A DNA stretch of 64,000 nt. Origin: [Scytonema hofmanni] UTEX 2349. GTDB taxonomy: Bacteria; Cyanobacteriota; Cyanobacteriia; Cyanobacteriales; Nostocaceae. The notes beneath the pieces were generated by a model, which was given only the letters and a program-made list of their open reading frames with translations, did no database searches and was not told the origin of the DNA. Where the stretch lies: positions 2,958,883 to 3,022,882 of the forward strand of contig NZ_KK073768.1 of NCBI RefSeq assembly GCF_000582685.1, given 5' to 3'. Shown in pieces: positions 58,947 to 64,000 of this stretch; the stretch's first letter is position 1; each line of letters begins with the position of its first letter. Position numbers and translations under genes: made by a program.

Positions 58947-59315
58947 CTAACCAAGCAAAGGTGCTATTCTGCTAACGGCTCGTTTGATTTCTAGAAACAA
59001 CAAGCCTTGTTTGACTGATGCATTAGCCAGAACTAATAAAACAGCGTCACCACTACAGCCAACCAAAACTCCATAACCTTTCTCACCTTCCACCACAATC
59101 CGCTCAACGTTACCGCGAGCTAGTTCGCGTCCGATGCGTTCACCCAAAGAAAGCATAGATGCAGACATTGCGGCGGTACGTTCGTCGTCCATACCTCCTG
59201 GTAAAACCGAAGCTAAAGCCAACCCATCAGGACTGACTAAAGCTGCGCCTTGAACCTCAGAGGTGCCGCTGACAAAGTTTTGCAGTTCGTCTTGTAGCAT
59301 CGAAGTGTTAATCAT
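58947..59315 (-). CDS. Roadblock/LC7 domain protein (MglB-like)
   Basis: The preferred start is ATG 59315, preceded by GGAG nine bases upstream. The product has 122 residues, the usual length: MINTSMLQDELQNFVSGTSE, then GAALVSPDGLALASVLPGGM, SMLSLGERIGRELARG and EIKRAVSRIAPLL. Roadblock proteins regulate small Ras-like GTPases, and such a GTPase is encoded upstream at 59810-60343. In many bacteria this pair controls polarity or motility. The reading frame is open further, up to an ATG at 59714, over a tandem repeat (see the separate entry), so a longer product cannot be excluded. Confidence 0.85.
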   Translation of the reverse strand: MINTSMLQDELQNFVSGTSEVQGAALVSPDGLALASVLPGGMDDERTAAMSASMLSLGERIGRELARGNVERIVVEGEKGYGVLVGCSGDAVLLVLANASVKQGLLFLEIKRAVSRIAPLLG

Positions 59316-59714
59316 GACTTTTTTCTCCAAAATTATTGGTAAATCTACTTCCGTGTTTTCCGTACTTATTGGTGACAGAGATTTTGTAATTAGGGGTAAT
59401 GTTTCAGTATTTTCGGTAGTTGTCGGTAAGGTCGTATTCTCAGTTATTGGCAATTTTGATGCATTTTCCGTTTTTTCCGTACTTATTGGTGACGGAGATT
59501 TTGTAATTAGGGGTAATGTTTCAGTATTTTCGGTAGTTGTTGGTAAGGTCGTATTCTCCGTTATTGGCAATTTTGATGCATTTACAGACTTAGTAGGCGT
59601 TTTCTGAAATGCCTCTGCCAATAGCTTCAGGATTTTGCCTAGAGGCATAAGCGGTAAACTGCTTATTGCAATAGAGTTATTTCCATGACATAGGTTTCGA
59701 TAATTTACTACCAA
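59316..59714 (-). repeat. In-frame tandem repeat region upstream of the roadblock gene (117-bp units)
   Basis: The roadblock reading frame continues upstream for 133 codons. It holds two nearly identical 39-codon units (NASKLPITENTTLPTTTENT, then ETLPLITKS(P/L)SPIST) with a 117-bp period at DNA level, Thr/Pro/Ser-rich. If translated from ATG 59714 or from an internal Met (MPLGKILKLL) it would give the roadblock protein a disordered N-terminal extension. If not, this is a leader that has expanded by slippage. Confidence 0.65.
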
Positions 59715-59809
59715 GGTAAAGTTAAAAGGAAAACGCTAACAAAAGCAAGAGTCCTTTTTTACTTTTGGCATTCTTTTTTTTGCATTTACTTTGTTTGTTA
59801 AAGTTGATG

Positions 59810-60343
59810 CTAGCGAGATTTGGCTAATTCTAAAACGATCGCCATTAATGCTTCTTTTATTGAAGCTATTTCGGTAGCATTTACAGCTATGAAAGGGGGT
59901 CGAGTAGATTCATCCACAAAGCCCAAAGCTAACGCTACATCTTCTAATTCCCAAGCATCCGCGCAATCAGTATGAGTCACCCCAATTAAATAAGGAATTT
60001 GCACCCTTTCATTCATAAATTTGAAAATTTTGCGACCATAACGGAAATGATCGGGACGGTGTGCAGCTACTAACAGGATGTAAGCTTGAGCTTTACTAAT
60101 TAGGATGTCCCACATAAAGTCAAATCGCGTTTGTCCTGGTGTCCCATAAAGATGCAGTGATTGATTGGCTGCTATGGTTATCTGCCCAAAGTCCATAGCT
60201 ACTGTAGTTTTAGCTTTCAGTTCTGCTAATTCATCGGTAACTTTCTTGTCCGTGTCAACAACATCAATTTCACTAATTGTGCGAATCAAACTTGTTTTTC
60301 CTGCACCTACGCCACCTGTAATTACTATGCGTAGGATTTCCAT
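59810..60343 (-). CDS. Small Ras-like GTPase (MglA/Gtr-type) of the roadblock module
   Basis: The 177-residue protein has a P-loop at residues 10-18 (GGVGAGKTS), the switch region ending LHLYGTPGQTRFDFMWD (G3 variant of DxxG) and the guanine specificity segment GVTHTDCADAW. This form of small GTPase, with TPGQ, occurs in cyanobacteria next to roadblock and DUF4388 genes. It is probably regulated by the roadblock protein, which would act as GAP or exchange factor. The ATG overlaps the stop of the DUF4388 gene by one base, indicating coupling. Confidence 0.9.
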   Translation of the reverse strand: MEILRIVITGGVGAGKTSLIRTISEIDVVDTDKKVTDELAELKAKTTVAMDFGQITIAANQSLHLYGTPGQTRFDFMWDILISKAQAYILLVAAHRPDHFRYGRKIFKFMNERVQIPYLIGVTHTDCADAWELEDVALALGFVDESTRPPFIAVNATEIASIKEALMAIVLELAKSR

Positions 60344-61215
60344 TAAGCTTTACTCCTTAAAAAGCCGACTAAATTTTGTAAAAATGCTGTACTTAGCTTC
60401 AGCATGTTTGGTTCTGGGACTTTTGTTTGCCCACAAATAGAGGGGTTTACTTGAGTTTCATCCATCGGGTAATTATTTAGTTCAGGTGTACATTGGTGGA
60501 AAGAAATTTCTTCTACCAAACCTGCAAGCATTAGTCGAAAAGCAGCTTGCTGAACTCTTAGTGTAGGTTGATTGAGTTGAAAAGCGATCGCACTTAAATC
60601 AACAGTTCCATTTGCAAACTCCCACACTTGCCACTCGAAAGGATTCAAGCGAAATTGTGGTTTGTTTTGTGTAATACTATTAATACCAGAACTGATATCT
60701 GGAAGCACATCAGCTAATACTTCCCAGTTTTTCAATGCTCTCAAAGCCATCAGTGCTACTTCAGTTGCTCTTAGGCTTAATCCTGTCATTTCTGTCCAAG
60801 GTAAAGTAGCCTTGCTATCAAGTTTAAATACACCAGTTTGAATTTCAAACAGTTCCCGAACTTGTTGCAGTTGACTGGCAAATAATAAGTTAAGTTGTTC
60901 CGCACTCAGCAATCCTTCAGTTTTAAACTCTAAACCCAAAGGTGTTCCTGTAGCACTTCTAGAAATATTTTCTCTTTGCGGGTTACACCACTTCCTTTTA
61001 ATTATCTTAGATACTAATTCCTGACCATTTAAGCGATTAGCCGCAGCCACAATACGCCCTTGGCGGAACCAAATATAGTAATGTAGGGATTTAGATCCAG
61101 CAGCATGAAGGTCTGGTAAAGTACATACACTCAAGCAACCTGATTTTCGCCCTTGGTCAATCAATTGGAACAATTCCGCTAAGGAAAAATCCGTAAAAGA
61201 ACTAGATAGACTCAT
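60343..61215 (-). CDS. DUF4388 domain protein
   Basis: The 290-residue protein opens with MSLSSSFTDFSLAELFQLID, then SGCLSV and YYIWFRQGRIVAAAN, the DUF4388 (PATAN-like) domain. This domain is also found in the PatA family of cyanobacterial response regulators and in gliding proteins. The remaining residues are helical (LFELQTGVFKLDS-like) with a winged-helix-like end (FEWQVWEFANGTVDLSAIAF). It is the first gene of the minus-strand signalling operon with the GTPase, the roadblock protein, the protoglobin and probably the 57490 protein. Confidence 0.88.
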   Translation of the reverse strand: MSLSSSFTDFSLAELFQLIDQGRKSGCLSVCTLPDLHAAGSKSLHYYIWFRQGRIVAAANRLNGQELVSKIIKRKWCNPQRENISRSATGTPLGLEFKTEGLLSAEQLNLLFASQLQQVRELFEIQTGVFKLDSKATLPWTEMTGLSLRATEVALMALRALKNWEVLADVLPDISSGINSITQNKPQFRLNPFEWQVWEFANGTVDLSAIAFQLNQPTLRVQQAAFRLMLAGLVEEISFHQCTPELNNYPMDETQVNPSICGQTKVPEPNMLKLSTAFLQNLVGFLRSKA

Positions 61216-61830
61216 TAGTTCAAAAACTGTAAATAGGAATTTATTGGAAATAGCACCCTAAAAATATTTTTACTCCAGTGCCAAGAAAGGAGGTTTCTTG
61301 TGTCGTTCGCGGACTGTATGGTCACAAGAGAACCACCAGCCGATTCAAAAGCAAGTTTTATGACTTTAGTTTAAAGCTACTTGTCTTTTATCTGTAGCAC
61401 CCCTTAGAAGCATAAGTATATGGTTAAATTATGAAAATAAGTAATTCTACAACCACTAAATGATTCAAATCAGCCTACAAGAATAAATACGGCATTATTT
61501 CAGAAATTTAAGTATAAAATAATACAAAAATTTCTGATTTCCTTAATGAACCACAATCATGAAGACTTACTTGCCTAAAACTTCAACAACAGCAGTGAGT
61601 AAGTATCATAGGGGAAAATTCAAATTATTTTAGCTATGCTTGCTTCTCTGTAACTCAATAAATTAGATTGCGTAGTTATGTTTATGTTTAGTTACTTGCT
61701 GATTTGTTAAGTTTAATAAAGAAAATATAATTGTTGTAAGATACAAGGGTGTGCAACACCCTACGTATCTTTTGAAAAATCAAATATGAGTCCTCTATCA
61801 ACTAACAACCATCAACCATCAAGCAACCAA
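61216..61830. other. Spacer of 615 bp, no gene seen
   Basis: AT-rich DNA without coding frame. It holds the promoter region of the DUF4388 operon near 61216-61300. The AAGGAGG at 61284-61290 is not followed by an open frame. The part near 61740-61770 has GTGTGCAACACCCTACG, a fragment of a common repeat. Confidence 0.5.
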
Positions 61831-63837
61831 TCACTTCCAATCTTCCCAATTTTCATTAAAAATTGAGGTATCGGGGAAAGCAGTGGGATTGCCATTTTGT
61901 TGTAAGAGACGTTTGACGGCTTCGAGTTGCGGTTCTGGTTGCGGCAAATTGTCTACTAGTTGGTAAGGTGCGATCGCATTTTTCAAAGCAAAGGCAGTAA
62001 TAGTTCCCGCAGCTGCACCAGCCGACCATTCAAATGAGTGTACTCGATATGCAGCGGCAGCAATGTGGCTGGTGGCAATACTTTTGCCCCCAACTAGCAA
62101 ATTGTCGATTTTCTGGGGAATCATCGCTCTCAGGGCTATTTGGAAGGGATAAGCTTGTCCGGCGCCGCGTCTTTCACCCTCACGTTCTTTATTACCGGGT
62201 GCTTCGGCTGGACTGTTCACCATGCAGGGATGGAAATCTATCGCGTAGTGACCGATACCTATAGCATCAGGGAAAATTGTTGAACGAGTCCGCCGCATAG
62301 CGTTTTGTGCGGGGGTTTGTCCGGAAAGTACTGAAGCAGCTTCTAAACCTGAAAGTGCTGCTCGTAACCGACGATACTCTTTATCTCCCAGTGTTGTTGC
62401 GTAATACGGATCGCTGTAATCGCGGCGAGAAATATCGATTTCCCAAATTGTAAAGCCTGCGGGTTGTCCCCAACTAGGACGCCCGATAATTCTTCGTCCT
62501 TCCCGCATGTAAGGATATTTCGATAAACCATGCACTGTCCCCATCGGGGAATTTAGCCCAGAAAGAAAGCGGTTATTGGGTTGCGGCTGTTTCGTCCCAT
62601 CTCCTAATTGCGAATCTGTCGTCCCGGCTACTAACCAGTAATAATATCCAAGGGCATTTTCTTCAGCTTTGCGTAAAGCGTCTGTCCGCAATCCACCCAG
62701 CCAACCTCCTGGCTGCAACTGCCCGCTAGCTTGCAATTGTTGACGCGAATAGATTAAATTATCTTGGGCGGTTCCTGGGCGATAATCGTTACCCCAAGTC
62801 CAGTTTTGCATGGAGATGTCCCCAGGTGCGGGATTTGTAAACTTGACTCCGCCAAATTGTCCAGCTTCTCCCGGTTGGGGACTCCAGATGCGACGATAGG
62901 TAAAAACTAAGGGAAAGCTTGCTAAACGCTTTAATTCATAACTGTAATATGGGGAATATTGCTGATAAAATGAAGGCATTGTTTGCGGTTGCGGGTCTTT
63001 GGTTGCCTCCATTGCAAAGGTGTAGGTAAAGCCTTGAGTACAATATTGGTCATTTGTGGCACTAGAGGAAGAAGGCTCTAAGTAAGTGCGATCGTCAATA
63101 CCCAAACGGTAAGGAACATCAGCAAGAGCAATAATTTCGCCGGTTTCGCTGGTGTCTACAACGTACCAGTTAGGTGCATTGTTACCAGGTTTACTTCTTT
63201 GCTTGGGGACGAAGCGAATGATGTTTTTAGTGAACTTAGATGTATTTTCGTAGCGATAAGCGTCTTCGATGCTTTGAGATAAAGTATAAGTGTTGAGCGG
63301 TGTAGAACCAGTTGGTTTGTGTTCGATCGCGATCGCACTATTAATGATTTTGCGATCGCTACTAAGTTCCAAATCCTTAATTACGGTGTTGGGAAAAAAT
63401 TGTAACTTGCCTTTACCGCGTTTTTCCGCATCTTTGAGCAGAGAAGTGAGGATTTCATGTCCATCACGGGGAAGAAAGCAAGAATCGCTTACCCAGCAGT
63501 TACCAGGGTTAAGTTTGCCATATTTCTTCTCAATCCGGTTTCGCAATTCGAGATAACCGCGAGAATAGAATTGTTTAGCACGTTGCGTTGGACGTTCATC
63601 TAACGCAGATGTTCCTTGAGAAGAAATTTGTCCCCCCAACCAATCGGTAATTTCTGTCTGACAAACTGTGCGACCAGCGAGTAAAGCTTCGTAAGCTGTC
63701 GCAACCCCAGATAATCCACCACCAACAACCAAGATTTCACAATTTACAGTTTTGTCTGGGTTTCTGGGTGGTGTAGCGCTCGCACCATAAGGTGCGAGAA
63801 TGGTAGATATTAAGGCAAGGCTGATAAAACGCTTCAT
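61831..63837 (-). CDS. Secreted FAD-dependent oxidoreductase
   Basis: The 668-residue protein starts with a signal peptide (MKRFISLALISTILAPYGAS, cleaved near ASA). The FAD-binding Rossmann motif follows: CEILVVGGGLSGVATAYEAL, then ITDWLGGQISSQGTSALDER. It belongs to the FAD-dependent oxidoreductase family with the FAD_oxidored fold (PF12831-like). The C-terminal part has LLVGGKSIATSHIAAAAYRV, the second FAD-contacting segment. It would act in the periplasm or outside the cell on an unknown substrate. It is the last gene of the window and shows no obvious operon partner. Confidence 0.9.
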   Translation of the reverse strand: MKRFISLALISTILAPYGASATPPRNPDKTVNCEILVVGGGLSGVATAYEALLAGRTVCQTEITDWLGGQISSQGTSALDERPTQRAKQFYSRGYLELRNRIEKKYGKLNPGNCWVSDSCFLPRDGHEILTSLLKDAEKRGKGKLQFFPNTVIKDLELSSDRKIINSAIAIEHKPTGSTPLNTYTLSQSIEDAYRYENTSKFTKNIIRFVPKQRSKPGNNAPNWYVVDTSETGEIIALADVPYRLGIDDRTYLEPSSSSATNDQYCTQGFTYTFAMEATKDPQPQTMPSFYQQYSPYYSYELKRLASFPLVFTYRRIWSPQPGEAGQFGGVKFTNPAPGDISMQNWTWGNDYRPGTAQDNLIYSRQQLQASGQLQPGGWLGGLRTDALRKAEENALGYYYWLVAGTTDSQLGDGTKQPQPNNRFLSGLNSPMGTVHGLSKYPYMREGRRIIGRPSWGQPAGFTIWEIDISRRDYSDPYYATTLGDKEYRRLRAALSGLEAASVLSGQTPAQNAMRRTRSTIFPDAIGIGHYAIDFHPCMVNSPAEAPGNKEREGERRGAGQAYPFQIALRAMIPQKIDNLLVGGKSIATSHIAAAAYRVHSFEWSAGAAAGTITAFALKNAIAPYQLVDNLPQPEPQLEAVKRLLQQNGNPTAFPDTSIFNENWEDWK

Positions 63838-64000
63838 ACTTTGGTAAATCCGTTCAACTCCTGTGTCACCATTTAGACGCTAACACTTACCAAATGTTCA
63901 TCTCAACCTTTTTTGAAAAAAATTTGTTTGGTGATGGTGTGAGCGATCGCTCTTTATCCTCAAGGTAGACTGTACCCACTGTCAAAATTTGAATTGGGAA

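Overview
The window comes from the chromosome of a heterocyst-forming filamentous cyanobacterium (Nostocales). The evidence is abundant GCGATCGC (HIP1) sites, a hetC-hetP heterocyst locus with a recognisable NtcA-type promoter and a HetR-type operator, PEP-CTERM and pentapeptide-repeat proteins, and several families of short dispersed repeats. The species cannot be named from the sequence. No rRNA, tRNA or CRISPR array was seen.

Layout. 1-9.7 kb holds housekeeping and hypothetical genes: the N-terminal part of minC, a DUF1537 kinase, a transglutaminase-like protein, fmt, a DUF6464 protein and a secreted di-haem cytochrome. 10-15 kb is a small defence/conflict island. A CHAT (caspase-like) protein and an nSTAND ATPase share an SAIITGD segment, and they flank a Phd/PIN pair and a ParD/ParE pair. 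The ParE gene carries a 3' frameshift. A 26-codon scar between the two TA pairs joins the first codons of the CHAT gene to the last codons of the STAND gene. A GH116 glycosidase carrying an in-frame dispersed repeat follows.

18-40 kb is the most interesting block. It starts with hetC (a C39-peptidase ABC exporter with a degenerate ATPase site) and hetP. It continues with a SurA/PpiC-like protein, a second C39 ABC exporter with an intact ATPase, an HlyD-type adaptor, a small HTH-like protein and a second SurA/PpiC-like protein. Then come four small proteins with double-glycine leaders (three of them with a DL-x-YL motif), a Ser-rich small protein, a FemAB/GNAT-TPR fusion, and a microviridin (graspetide) cassette with a multi-core precursor and both ATP-grasp ligases. 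I read this as a ribosomal-peptide production and export locus directly beside the heterocyst hetC-hetP genes.

40-54 kb holds a PEP-CTERM protein, a catalytic/non-catalytic M16 peptidase pair with a divergent TetR regulator, a conserved three-gene RimK-like operon (retropepsin-like protease, inactive transglutaminase-7TM, ATP-grasp), a DUF4332 protein, an Asp/Lys-repeat lipoprotein, aminopeptidase P, a Uma2 fragment and a pentapeptide-repeat membrane protein. 54-57.5 kb holds translation and RNA genes (ffh, rpsP, a KH protein, phoH). 57.5-61.2 kb is a minus-strand signalling module: DUF4388 protein, small GTPase, roadblock/LC7 protein, protoglobin and an unknown protein, with a 144-bp MITE with 10-bp target duplications at the globin 3' end. 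A secreted FAD-dependent oxidoreductase closes the window.

Dispersed elements are prominent. Eleven or more copies of a palindrome built on GTAGAGACG...CGTCTCTAC occur, and at least two of them touch the 3' ends of genes. There are also two MITEs with AGGACTTACGCA ends, and CCCAATG or CCCCAGT tandem repeats in many spacers.
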